Below, in pieces: positions 34,792-47,200 of a DNA stretch of 64,000 nucleotides. The stretch comes from Acanthamoeba castellanii str. Neff. Lineage: Eukaryota > Discosea > Longamoebia > Acanthamoebidae. Positions within the stretch are counted from its first letter, which is position 1. Every line of letters begins with the position of its first letter. The notes under the pieces are model-generated. The model was not told the DNA's origin, searched no databases, and was given only the letters and a program-made list of their open reading frames with translations. The translations under genes and the position numbers were made by a program. The DNA lies in contig NW_004457610.1 in the NCBI RefSeq assembly GCF_000313135.1, positions 1 through 64,000 of the forward strand. The letters run 5' to 3'.

Positions 34792-35740
34792 ATGCCTTTC
34801 TGTTCCCAGTGTGGTGCGCCACTCTCTCCGCTACGCTTCCAAAACAAAACCGACGTTGTGAATAGTTATTCTAATTTCTAAAGTTAAATGCAGCATTTTT
34901 ATTTTAAGATAGACTTTCAAATAATAAAATAAATGTAATAACCTAAAATAAAAAAACCAGGATCGTCGATACCGAGTGCGACGGCGAGGTTCTGTCAGTC
35001 GTGCGGCAGCCCGACGCCCGGCGGTGGCGGTTCGTCGGGTGGTGTCCCAGTGCGCGCGGCGCCCTCCGGAGCCTACGGCGTGAGCTCGACCTCCGCCGCG
35101 GGCGTGCCAGTCAACGCCGCCCAGCCCTCGCGCTACACCGGAGGAGCCAGCCCGGCCTCGTCGCCCAAGACCGCGGCCCGCAGCTACGGCAGCAGCCCGG
35201 CCTCCTCGCCCGGCGTGTCGCGTAGCTACGGCGGCAGCCCGGCATCGTCGCCCGGCGTGCCGGTGAATGCGGCCTCGCGTTACGGCAGCGGCAGCGCAGG
35301 CAACGTTCCAGTGAACGCCAGCTCGCCGGCTCGCTACGGCGGCGGCAGCCCGGCGTCGTCGCCCGGCGTGTCGCGGGGCTACACGGGCGGCGGTGCGGGT
35401 GTGCCGGTGAATGCGGCCCAGCCCTCGCGCTACGGCAGCGGCGGCAGTGTGCCGGTGAGCGCGCCGGCGGCCCGCTACGGCGGCGGAAGCGGGATGGCGG
35501 GCGACTACGGCGCGGCGCCGGTGCAGCACAAGAAGACGTGGGAGCAGGTGCGCTGCCCGGGATGCGGCGCCACTCTCGCCGGCCGCGCGACCGTTACCAT
35601 CGTCGCCAAGGAGTGGTACCTTCTCACGCCCCCATTATTCACCGTTCTCTTTGTGCGCGTGCCACACCTGCGCGTCATTGATCGTGTGTGTCGTGTCGTG
35701 TCACAGGCACACTGAATGCTGGCAGCGCATGAGCGGTTAG
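34792..35740 (+). CDS. Zinc-ribbon protein with repetitive S/P/G/Y linker and LIM-like C-terminal zinc site
   Basis: Exon 1 is only 22 nt (34792-34813, MPFCSQC plus one base). Joined to 34961-35615 it yields MPFCSQCGSSIPSATARFCQ followed by SCG, a perfect double-CxxC zinc ribbon, which validates both the tiny exon and the splice. A linker of about 170 residues has imperfect repeats of YGSSPASSPGVSR and GVPVNA units. The C-terminus VRCPGCGATLAGRATVTIV is joined to exon 3 (35707-35740) to give AKEWHTECWQRMSG, half of a LIM-like zinc finger. The first intron is AT-rich (about 34860-34960). It is probably a scaffold or adaptor; the function is unknown. Confidence 0.78.
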
Positions 35741-35869
35741 GCGACATCAATGTAATCGAATGTAATCCTAGTTGTTGTTGTTGTTGTCGTGAGGCAAAGA
35801 AAGAACGAAGAGTGTAGTTTTAGGTGACTAAGGACAAAATCGCAGGGTGGTGGGGCGGCAGCAAGGGGT

Positions 35870-38496
35870 TCACGAGGAGGCCGAGTTCGGCACGCTACGG
35901 CGCCGGAGGTCGGCAAAGTAGGCCATGGAGTGGGCGCAGAGACCCTTGTGGTCCTCCTCCAGCAGCAGCGGTGAGATACCACGACTCGCCCACAACTCCT
36001 GCACCTGTTTGTTGTAGCCACCTGGTCAGTTTTCGCACCACCCCACACACCGCACACACGCCTACACACACACCCGCGCGCGCTGGCGAGAGAGGGCATA
36101 CGGCAGCTTGTGCGGTCGCGCCCAGGGCCACGGCGAACAGGGCGTCCATGCCTCCAGCTGATGGGCGTGAAGGGAGTGAGTGGCGCCAATTTAGGGGGGG
36201 GGGGACTCGAGTGAGGGGCAGCTGCGACGGACCTCCGGGTACGCCGGCGAGGAGGACGCCGGGCAAGGCCATGGTGGCGTCGCACACCTGTGTCTGCACG
36301 TCGGGCTCGATCGCGGCGCCGGAGAGGTCGCCCATCAGCTTCAGGTTCCTGCGCACCTCGACCAGGGCCGCGCGGAGGGCCAGCAGCTGCGTGACGACCA
36401 CTTCATCCGCACCGTCGCCCTGCGCTCGCCACTGCGCGTGCGTGTGCGGTGGTGAGCTTAGCTGAAGAAGAATGTCCGGAATGCACGCATGAATGGGCAC
36501 CTGGTCGGCGGGGAGAGCGGCCAGGCGCTCGAGGGTGGACTCGTAGGCCGCCCGTCGCTCGTCGGCCAGGGCGTTGAGCCGCCGGAAGTGGCCGATCATC
36601 TGCGCGTTCAGGCCAGCCAGCCGAGTCCACGCCGAGTCATCTGATCCCTCATAGACCCACCGCACACGCACGCACACGCACACGCACCACCGCACACGGG
36701 TTCTGTGTGAGCCAATCTGAGGAACGATGGAAGGCCACGGCGTGGCGCAGGTACCGAGCTTGCCCTGGTCCTTGAGCGCGTGGCGCCACCGGTCGACGGC
36801 GGCGACCATGCCCGGCGTCTTGGCGCCCACCGAGATGTCCCCCAGCAGGAGGTGCATCCCGTGGGGCAGCTGCAGGCTCTCCGCCTTGGAGTCCCTATTG
36901 TGTCTGGTGAGACCACTCGCGCACACGCACACGCACACGCACCATGTGCACCGCACCGCACCGCACCGCACCGCACACGACACGACACATGACACACACT
37001 CACGCGTGCAGCGGGCCTGAAAGGGAACGTACCAGAGCGGGGAGTTGAGCATGGCGACCATGTTGGCCGGGGTCGTTGGCGAGGCCATCACGCCCTGACC
37101 CACTTCGCCTTCCTGGACCGACAAGCACACATACATGACCACGATGACGATCATGAGGCACACCACCACACATGAAATAGATCTATATATATATATATAT
37201 CTCTCTCTATATATATATATCTCTATATATGTATATAAAGAGCGGGTTTGGCGAAGATGATGACGTACGGCCAGCTGGAGCGCAGGAACGGCGAGCAGCA
37301 CGTCGGGCGAGAACCGCGTGTAGATTTGGCTGGTGCCACAGGCGGTGTCAGAACTCGAAAACACACGCACACACACGCACAGGCAGGCACTCACTCACAC
37401 ACACACCGCAACCGTGGGTGGCTCACCTGCCGAAGACGGCCGAGGACACGTCGAAGCCCGACCCGATCTTGCCCTGCGCCTTGTAGTGGCAGTACTGCGC
37501 CAGGTTGTGCGCCAGCTGCAGCCGCGACACGTCTGCGCGTACGCGGGGTACCCGATCAGTTTATTGATCGAAGCGTGGGGCGCCGATGGGTTGAAAGCAG
37601 CGGACGGGGAGGACCTGGTGCGGCGGAAGACAGGTCGAGGAGGCCCAGATACGACAGCAGAGCGGCCACGAGCGAGGATACCAACGCGGCCGAGCTCCCC
37701 AGACCGGTCTTCTTGGGCTCTGCGCAGTGGAAATCAATCAAGGAGGACTGGTACAAACTGGAAGCGCGCGCGCACACACACACACGCACGCACCGCACGC
37801 ACACACAATCGCACACGCACACATCCAGATGCCTACCTGACTCGGGCGTCTCAGGTGCGGAGTAAAAGGCGGCGTCGCCGAGGATGGTCACCACTACGCC
37901 CGCGCCCATCCGCGCCTGCACCAAAAGCAAAGCAGTGAGCGGTCAGATTCGCCCGTCGCACGCACACACATCGCACAAGCCGCTGCTGTGACCACGTGAA
38001 GCTTCGGAGGCAAACCCGGAAGCTGTCGACGCCCAGCAGACCCACGCCGGCCGTCAGCGCCGAAACCAGCGTCGTCTCGATGAACTCGTTCGCCTCACCC
38101 GACCTGCACACAAACACCAGTAAATAAATAAATAAACAAATAAATAAAATGCATAAATAAAAATAAAAAAGGAAATGGTTTATAACTTATTATAATTACG
38201 TACGAGTTGCGGAGGAGAAGGTGGGGCTCGCTGCTGCCGTCGGCGGCGGCAAGGGCGGCGCTGAAGCGGAAGGTCTTCCGGAACTGCGGCGAGTCGACCA
38301 CCAGCCCGAACTCGTTCTGGTCCGCTCCGCCGTTGAGGGTCGCCGGAGATGAAGCGGGTGCAGCAGCGGGCCCGACGGCCGCGTAGAGCCGAGCCGAGAC
38401 GGAGAAGACGAGGCCCGGGTGGGGCCGAAGCGTGACCAGGTACCCGCCCGCCACCAGCACCTTCCCCGGCGCCGACACACAACAGCCCTCCTCCAT
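35870..38496 (-). CDS. ERG8: Phosphomevalonate kinase (GHMP family)
   Basis: It converts phosphomevalonate to diphosphomevalonate in the mevalonate pathway. It starts [20 protein letters not shown] (38496), the ERG8-type start. Later exons give [16 protein letters not shown], the ATP-binding [77 protein letters not shown] and a GHMP C-terminal part GVLLAGVPG joined to [12 protein letters not shown]. The end is [20 protein letters not shown] before the stop at 35870. Family landmarks occur in the correct order over about ten exons. Introns carry CA/CACG runs, an AT microsatellite and a C-tract (sense strand). The enzyme lacks any obvious targeting signal. Confidence 0.9.
37184..37238. repeat. 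(TA)n/(TC)n microsatellite in a phosphomevalonate kinase intron
   Basis: Alternating runs of TATATA and TCTCTC followed by TATATA again, in an otherwise GC-rich gene. It lies inside an intron of the minus-strand gene. Confidence 0.85.
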
Positions 38497-38599
38497 CTTG
38501 CAGGTACGAACAAAATAAAAATAAAATAGATAGAGAATTTGTTTTTCACATCTTTTTTTACGGCATTATTATTTATGAAATTTTTATTTTACCTCTAAT

Positions 38600-38990
38600 T
38601 TTTATTTTGCCACCCGCCCGCTGGCACAAGATACTTCAGGCACACCCCTTCCCTTGCAGAAGACGGTCAAGTTATACATGATTGATATAAAGGTCCACAA
38701 GTGATGGACTGCTGACACAGGTGACAACCATTTGATGCCGTTGCTTGACTTGCCCTCCTGTTCAGTCTGCATGTTCCTCAACCAGCTCATGGCCCACTCT
38801 GCATGTGTAGCTGTCAAAGCACATGCCAGCAAGGGATGGGGTGGCAGCCCAATACTTGGTCATGTAGTCCAAGTACTTGATCTGCTCCAGCACCCTTTGT
38901 GCAAGCTTCTTCATGCATGCTTCTCCTCACTTTGCTTTGGCCCACAGGTGGGCACCTGCCCCGCAAAGCTTTGATTATGGATTTTATTTA
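38600..38990. mobile_element. Short CpG-depleted segment, probable transposon relic
   Basis: About 0.4 kb with few CpG dinucleotides between phosphomevalonate kinase and the histidine phosphatase. The minus strand has one open frame of about 70 residues without recognisable family. Host-like composition returns at about 39000. Confidence 0.4.
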
Positions 38991-39132
38991 TAACACAATA
39001 AAAGCGTGTGTGCTTGGCCCAACCAAGGCAAGAGCACGGTGAACGGCGAGGCTACAACTACCAGTATGCGATGTAGCGCGGGCCGCGGGAAAGAGAGAGG
39101 AGGATGATGATGGCGGATGGAAGGGGTTGCCC

Positions 39133-40613
39133 TCAGGCGTTGCTGACGGTAGTGAAGTCGAGGAAGCAGTGACTGCTGTCGTTGAGGCAGATCAGGAACG
39201 GATTCATGAGCCGTACTTTCTTCTTGAGTGACTCCTGCTTCTTCTCGCCTCCGCCGATGAGGCCGCCCGTGCCTTCATCGTCGTTGCGTCCGCGCTTGGC
39301 ATCGTAGATCACGAACTCGGTCTGCACTCGGGTGACGGAGGCGTTGCGAATATCGCACGCGAACCACCGGAAGTTTGTTGGCTCCTTGCTTCCCACGTTC
39401 ATGATCCACTCGGTTCCGATGTTGAGCAGCTGGGTAAGCAGGGCGCGAATGAACAGTGCTGCCAAAGAAGAAGACATAAAAATGTGAGCAGCGAGGAGAG
39501 CAGAGCACAACGAAGAGAGAATAGAGAGATGCCTGGTGTGGCCACTTCCACCTCGTCCCCCGTCCCACGCATGGACCACCTCCCTACCGGCGCGACGAAA
39601 TGATTCGTGGCCACCAGCGACAAGGCCCAGCGAGGCTCCATCCACAACCCCAACACAGGCAGCAGACACCGAGAGCCGCATAAAGGAAAACGAAGAGAGG
39701 CCCAGGAGAGAAGCGCGTACCATGCGAGACGCACAGGACTCTTATCTCGGGGATGGCATTTCTAGACACAAAGTGCGTGAGGTACGACACGATGTGGGCA
39801 ATCATGAATTGAATCGCCCTCTGCGCTCTGCTGAGGAACTCGAACTTCGATTCAACGCCCATTTGATTCGCTGCATTGTGCACACGCGTCAAGTACGTTA
39901 GGGTTCCAGGACGATCGGAGCGCATGCAGGAAAGGAGCGGAAAACGTACATGAGGATTCCTCAGCGATGATGTCCCAAAGGCCCATCATGCGGGGTTCAG
40001 GGAGGTGATCCCATCTGAGCCTGCCGAACTCGTCGAGCACTTGCTCCGATCGGCGACCCTCGTACGCTCCCAGGCTTCTCTCGGTGAGGAGCGGAGTTGC
40101 CACCACTTGGCCCCATGTTGGCGAGGGGGCCGAAGAAGGTGCTGGCGTTGGTAGCGAAAGCTGATCTGCCACGATCTCAGACGTTTCGCTCGCTGCAGGC
40201 ACAGAAGGAAGGGAAGCGTGAGCTCAAGACTGGGCCAAAACAAAGCTAAGGAGAATGGAAAATTCGAGGAATCGCATTTGGCGCGAAATCTCCCATTGAA
40301 ATCTTGAAGGGGAGGTCAAGAGGTCGGGAGGTCGGAGGAAAAGCGGACCTCTTGGGTTGTTGGAGGAGAAGATGAAGTGGAAGGGAGGTTCTTGAGCTTG
40401 CAAAGTGCCGGCTCTCGTGCAGGTAGAGGATCCAATCCGCCCCTTGCTGGTGCTCTCGTGCTCCCTCTGCAGGCGAACACCGAGGCGGCGGGCCTGCTCG
40501 CGTCCAGCCTCGTTGAGGGGTGTGTGCTTCGACCCTTGAAGGATCTTGTGCGCGTTTTCATCTGTCTCGCCATGTCGTACGAAGGTGAAGACGAGCTTGC
40601 GCCTTACGCCCAT
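39133..40613 (-). CDS. Histidine phosphatase (phosphoglycerate mutase-like) family protein
   Basis: It starts MGVRRKLVFTFVRHGETDEN at 40613: RHGE is the phospho-acceptor histidine motif. LNEAGREQARRLGVRL follows as in the family. A later exon has TPLLTERSLGAYEGRRSEQV, the usual 'l.E...G.wEG' region, and the second catalytic histidine is in IRVLCVSHG, completed by an exon ALFIRALLTQLLNIG. The C-terminal extension, with a K/E/G-rich loop, ends CLNDSSHCFLDFTTVSNA and is longer than in TIGAR-type enzymes. Substrate is unknown; it could be a sugar phosphatase. Confidence 0.82.
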
Positions 40614-41268
40614 TGATGAAGAGAGAGCCGGGGGCGAACTCCTCGATCCTCTCGGCCGATTGCTGTGAATGGTGGTGCTGTTGTGTAATCTGGGGGCGAC
40701 GCCGGAGGCCGCTTCGAGGGTAGCCAGCCTTTGCTACCGATCTCCGAAATCGAGTATACTGCGGGGGGGGATAAATTAACAACAAATTCATGGACATTTT
40801 CAAAGATGCAGCAAGCCCAGCTCCCATGTTCCTATTTGCACGATGAATCCCTCACGTAAAACAACCACATCATGAGCGCGGGGATACCTGGTGGGTGGCC
40901 TACGCGGGCTGTGAGTTCTCTCGGCGGGAACGAGCGCTTTGGTTGAAATGGAAAGTTCAGCTGCGCTCAGAATTTTGCCGCTTTTTTGAGGCCCGAACAG
41001 ACATCGTCGCAACCGTAGCTCCGTCTACCTGGAAATTTGGAGAGTAACGAAATTTCCAAGGCACGGAATATTTAATCGGTCCATCCACCAACCAAGAATC
41101 TACCGAACGATTAGCGTTGCCCGGAAACCGCAAAATTCCCTGCATACTCCAGCGAAAAAGGAGAAGCCTTAATCTCCGGTTGGGTGCCGCGTGCTGTTGG
41201 CCACTTGGCCACGGTCCGTGGCGTCGGAGAAAAGTCGTCGGCCGACGGCCCTGTGCTTGCGGTGGGGC
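40614..41268. other. Intergenic region without a supported gene
   Basis: It lies between the start of the histidine phosphatase gene and the stop of Roco gene A. There is no convincing coding frame or repeat, apart from a G9 run at about 40762. It may include the promoter of the phosphatase gene. Confidence 0.5.
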
Positions 41269-44200
41269 TCAAAGCCGGGGCTGAGCGGAAGAGTCGATGT
41301 AGGCGCTGATCGTCTTCACCACCTGCGTAAACGACGGCCGGTCGTGCGGGTTGTGCGCCCAGCAGGCCTGCGGAGGGGGCACAAGAAGCCCAAACGTGAG
41401 ATCAACGCAAACGCACATTTCCCAAGCGCCAGATTACGGAGGATCACAGTGGCGCGCGGAATTTTGTGCCGTACCTGCATGAGCTTGGAGAATTCGGGTG
41501 GACAGTCGGCGGGCGGGGTGGGGCGGCACTGATCCTTGACGATGGCGTTCTGGCAGTCCTTCGCCTGGAAGTACCCGTTCCTCTGGAAGCGGTCCCAGTA
41601 CTCCTCGGTGTAGGGCAGCTTCCTCGACGCGATTTCGTACATCACGATGCCAAAGCTGTGTGCACACCACCCTAGAGTGAGAAATCAACGAAGAAGAAGA
41701 AGAAGGTGGTGAAGAAGGCACCTGTAGATATCTGATCGTTCGTCATATTCGGTGTTCTCGTGATCCAGGATTTCGGGTGCTAGCCTATCGTTGGCACGCA
41801 CGATCAAGAGATCAGTTACACCAGCCATTTGCTTTGAACTGCGGGCTTCCGCGGTACGCGTACCACTGCCACGTGGGCAAGCCTTCGTGCAGCCGCGGGT
41901 CCACGTGGCGAGCGAGACCGAAATCGCCCACCTTGGCCACCGTCTTGGCGTCGGACTCGAACGCCGTCAGCTGCGAACCCGGAGTGTGAACGAGGCGAGT
42001 GTGAGTTGCGTCATCGGAGTGGGTCCAGCATAAGCTGGAGAGATGAGGTGGCGGAGGAGAGGCGTACGAAGACGTTGGGGGAGCGGAGATCGCGGTGCAC
42101 GATGGGCGGCTGGAAGGAGTGCAGGTAGTTCATCCCCTTGGCCACGTCGAGGGCGATGCGCCAGCGCAGGGCCCACGGGATCTGCTCGTCCTTGCGCGGC
42201 GCCTGCACCGAGCCAGCATTGGCGTGAGACACCGTGAGCTCCTTGGCGTCAAGGAGCTGCCCCACAGCGCAGTTGGGGCGGAGGGATGCCCAGGTCACGA
42301 TACCTTGCCCAGGTCGATGAGCTCGCTGGGGAAGAGTCCCTTCTCGCCGTACATGGTTTCCACTTCGTAGAGGTCGGTCTTCTTCTTCTTGCCCAGAATG
42401 ATCACCGAATCGCCCGCCTTCAGGGGCAACAGCCGGTGCTTGCCCGATTCTGCCGCATGCGTCGCATGATCACAGTCAGTTCGAGGCCGCGCGCGGCCAA
42501 GCGGGGAGAAATGTGTGGCGCAGGGAGGGAGGCGGTACGGAGTGAGTAGGGGTCCTTGTTGACCTTGCCCTTCTGGAGGCTCTCGAGGAGGTCGTGCAGA
42601 TCGCCGTTGCCGGCAAACTCCATGACCATGCCCAGCGGGTTGTAGCAAATGCCGTACAGCCGGATCACGTTTTCGTGCTCCAGGCAACTGTTTTCCAAGC
42701 CAAGCCGAGGGTTCATCATCAGTCCGGCCTCAACCAACATGTTTTGCATTCAACAGGCGAGGCGCATACCTCATAAGGAAGGCCTCGTGCTTGAACTCAT
42801 CGTAGTGCTTGGTGCTCTGCTTTTCCCGCTCCTCGAGTTCCTCATCTTGGTGCTAATGAAACCAAATGAATGTGACGTTAGAACCGCACGCACGCACGCA
42901 CACGCACACGCACCACCGCACTCGACGTAAAACAGGGCGTGCTTGGCATGATACTATACCTTGACGATGAGGAGCTTTAGGGCGACGGGGGTGTTGTTCC
43001 AGGAGGCCTTGTAGACGAGACCGTAGCCACCCTGACCGATCTGGTTGCCCTTGCGCAGCTCCGAATCCTCGATGAACCGCACCGACCCGATGGCCAGATC
43101 TGGCGCCAGGCGGTGCACGCTGATCGACGTCCCGTGGATGGGGCACTCGACTCGCCGGCCCAGCATCACCGATTCCACGCAGTCTGCGGCACGCTCTCGC
43201 GGTCAGTAAAAGAAACACCTCAATCAAAAACGAAAGAAGAAAGAAGAAAAGAGACTTTCGGAGCTAAAAGAGCGAAGAAGAGCGTACCGGCATAGGTGAA
43301 GAGGTGGCTGCAGCGGCGCTCGGGTGTGTCGGGGAAGGGGAGGATGCAGGGAATCTTTCGGGAGACCTCGAGGCCCGTGTAGCCCTGAAGAAGCACATCG
43401 ATGAGGTAGATCACCTGCTCCAGCAGGAACACCTTCTCTCCGCCGCGGTCCTTGTCTCGCGTCTCCGTCGTCTTATCCACTCCCTGAAGGACGCTGCTGA
43501 AGAGCTTCTGCTCGGTAGATTTGTAGATGTTCTTCTCCTTGCCCTGCTCGTCGGTGGCGTCTTCGCCCTGCTCCTGCTGCTTCTTCTTGTCCTTGCCCTT
43601 GTCCCGCTTGATGCCCTCGTCGACGCTCTTGCGCTCGCTGCCGTCACCGTCGGCCCCCGAGTGCGCGCCACCCGTCGCTCGCACGAGCACTTCGATCTTG
43701 TACTCGGGCTTGTCCAACTGCCGCACCAGCGCCTGGTAGGTGGCCGGCTTATCATCGGATCGACCCGATGACGACGGCAAATCCGCCTCGACCACCACTC
43801 CCGTTCGCCATGCCACCAGCAGCCGCACTCCTACGAACAATCAATTCACACCAGGCGTAATAAATTAGAAAATTACAGTTTATCAACAAATAAAGAAATA
43901 CAAGTTAATGATAATAATAATAAAAAATAAAAAGAAAGAGCGAAAGCGAAACGAAGTGAGGAGGTACCGGGGATGTGCATCATGCGGACGATGAGACGCG
44001 CAAAGAGGCCGATGGGGATGAAGTCATTGAGTTCGTAGATGCGGGCGTATTCGGCGACGTCCTCGCACTTGTTCGGCGGCCAGGCCCTGTTGAGTACCTC
44101 CTCGGGCGGGTCCTCCGGCAACAAACTGGGCACCATAAACCGCTTCTCGACCTTCTCCTTCTCCTTCTCTTTCTCCATTTCCGCCTCTCCATTGGTCGTC

Positions 44201-47200
44201 TCCTCCTCTTGCAGCATGTGGTCCAGTCGCAGGTGGTAGATGATCTGACACCGGCGACAGCAAACAATGTTAATGGCGCATAACAAAGCAATGGACCGAT
44301 GCGCTTGCGAGTGTGGCCATACCTGGAATTTTTCGAAGATTCGTTGGAGCGCCGGACGGATGTTGGCCGGATAGTCTCGCCACGCCCAATTGTAGAGCTC
44401 CCTGTTAACCGCACGCACACGCACACGCACACGTCAGGAGCTCGTCGCACACGCACGCGCACAGGACGGGTCGTACCGTTGTGTGATGGCGCCGTTCTTG
44501 ACCCACTTGTTGTTGAAGGAGATGATGCTCTTCATGACGTCGGCCAGCCACTGCGGGTCGATCACCACCAGATCCTGCAGCCCGCTGAACGCGTCGTCGA
44601 AGTGCACCAGCGTACCGGCGTCGTACAGGAAGCGCGCCACCTCGACCAGCTCCTCGCTGTTGATGCCGCAGCCCTGGGCCAGCTTGACCAGGTGGTCCCA
44701 GGTGGTCCACCGCAGCACCTGGCTGGACTGCGAGTCCACTCTGTCCGCCCCGTACGCCGTGCTGAACCCCGCTTGGTGCTGTTCGTCCGCTTCGTCAGCC
44801 TCGTCGCTCTTGCCAGGCAACTTCGGGGCGTCAACCTGCACCTTGCCTGCACTCACCGACAATGACGTGGCGTCAGTCGAGGGTCGTTGCACTTCAGGAA
44901 TGCGAAGAATGAAATGAGGGCCGCGGGTGGTACCGGTGCGTAGGTTGGTGATGGTCTGGTGCAGCGTGTAGTAGCTGCCGGGGATGAGCTGCTTGAGGAA
45001 GCTGTGCTGATTGGCCAAATCGATAATCGACTCCATGAGCTCCTCGAGGCCATCGCCCGACTTGCAGCTGACGTAGCACACCTTCCGCACCCATCGCTCC
45101 TCTCTGCGTTGGCCAACTCGCGTCAGTCACTGACCTGGACAAGCGCGCACACATTAACGGAAACACAGGTGTGTGATGCATACCGCTGCAATTGCTTGCC
45201 GATGGTGGTGAGTGCCTGCGCGTTGGGACAGTCGGGGTGGTCGATGTGTGTGCCCACCACGATGATGGGCGTTTCATTTCCCTTGGTCGACGCTCGCACC
45301 TATAGACACGCCATGATGTCCGTCAGCCATCGTGTGCGTGCGGCGTGTGCGGTGGCGCGTGTGTGGGCAACTCCCCGCTGTGCGCGGGCATGTGCGTGTG
45401 TGCGGTGGTGCGTGGGCGTGTGTGGGCGGGTTGGTCGTGGTCAGGTACCTGCTTGAGCCAATAAAGTACATGATTGCGGTCGTCCTCGACGACGTTGAAC
45501 ACGACCAGGTAGATGGATCGGGCGGTGAGGAAGAGCTGATGCGTCGGGTAGAACACCATCTGCCCGCCAAAGTCGTATGTCTGGAAGGTGACCGGGTCGG
45601 TCTTGCCCTTGCGCCGGGCGGCCACCCAAGCGCTCGTCGACAACTCGCCCATTCCAATGCCGTCCGTGCTCAGCGGCATATGCCTGTACAAGGCCAACCC
45701 TGTCAGTCCACGCACGGCACACACGACACACACGACACACGACGCACGTGCGCACACAACAACACGGTACCTGAGGTGTGAGGGAACTTTCTTGCCCTTG
45801 GCGGTTGCGGCGAAGAAATCGGAGGCGGACTTCTTGGCGGCCTTGGGGTTGTGGAGCAGCGTGGTGAGGCAGTGGAGCAGCGTGGTCTTGCCCACGTTCT
45901 CCTTGCCCACCAGCATCAGCTTGATCCGCGCCCACTTGGCCTGCGACTTGGCAAGCTGCCGGAGGTAGACGAGGATGCCCTTGAGCGAGCCGCCCTTGAC
46001 CTCGGAGGGAATCGACTCGAGTGGGTTGCCAGAGATGTCGAGCTTGACGAGGCCCTTGATGCTGGCCAGGAACGACGGGAGCGCGGTGAGCTTGTTGTCG
46101 GACAGGTCCAGCTGGCGCAGGCCCTTGAATTCCTCGAGCCACGCCGGCACCGTTGTGAGGCCCCTGCCCGCCAGGCTCAGCTGCTTCAGCTTGCGCAGTC
46201 GTCCAGCCGACTGCGTGCGTTGGGTGTTAGGCGTGGTTCATGCGTGAAGAAAGCAACATGCGACACACACGACCACACACACGACACACAAATAGGCGAG
46301 GCAGCAAGGACCTTGGCGGTCATCTTGGACCCGCTATCGAGCAGCAGCAAGGAGAGCTCCAGATTCCGGTTGTGTGTCGCGGCATCCAGCGGGAGCTGCG
46401 AGCGGCATCAGCATTAGGAGCAGGGTGGTGTAGGTGAGAGCCCATCTTAGAACAGCCAAGGCAGCAGTCGGGCCTAACAGTACCTCCTGTAAATTTAAAC
46501 ACCCACGCACGCGCCAGATGAGCTGTTGTCCGAATTATTGGCGAATGGAAGGACGAGAATGGATGCGTACATTCTGTGATGATAGCGGATGAGAGGGAAA
46601 TGGGTTCGCCGGAGGGGGAAGGGGACAGGTAAGATGAGGGACCAGGAGAAGCCAATGTCTCTCAAGCACCAACACGTACCTCCTGTATGCCCCGAGGGTG
46701 GTGTCAGTAAATACCACAAAGCAAAAGACACAATCGGAGTTGAAGAATGGCGAAGGCTCGAAAACGAGAACGAGAAGACGTACAAGCTGGGCGTTGGGAA
46801 CATCAAAGAAGGCAGACCGGGTACGTGACCAAGCGGGGCAGACAGGGGGTCAGCAGCATGTGATGATCATAACGATAACAAGTTAAACAGAAGGCACCTT
46901 CTTGCCGCCTCCGCCCACCGCATCGGTTGACGCCGCGCCCAAAGCCAGCTATGCACACACGGCCACCACGCGTTGATGAGATAAGAAAGGCAGGAGTGAT
47001 CCGACGTCAGAGCGCCCACGTACCGCATTCTGTACATGTCGATTGTGTCCGGGGGGGGGGTTAAAGGTTCGAGTTAGTATACACGTCGAACATTGGTGTG
47101 TGTGTGCGGTGTGTGCGCTCGCGCGTGCGGAAGTACGTACGACCACGTCCTGTAGAAGGCCGGCAGAGAGGGACAAAGAGTTGGTGTCGACCCGTTAGTC

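Noticed and set aside
46800..46830. A further micro-exon at the GTAC near 46819 in Roco gene A
   Set aside because: No acceptor AG at a distance of 3, 6 or 9 nt and the neighbouring intron is already of normal length.
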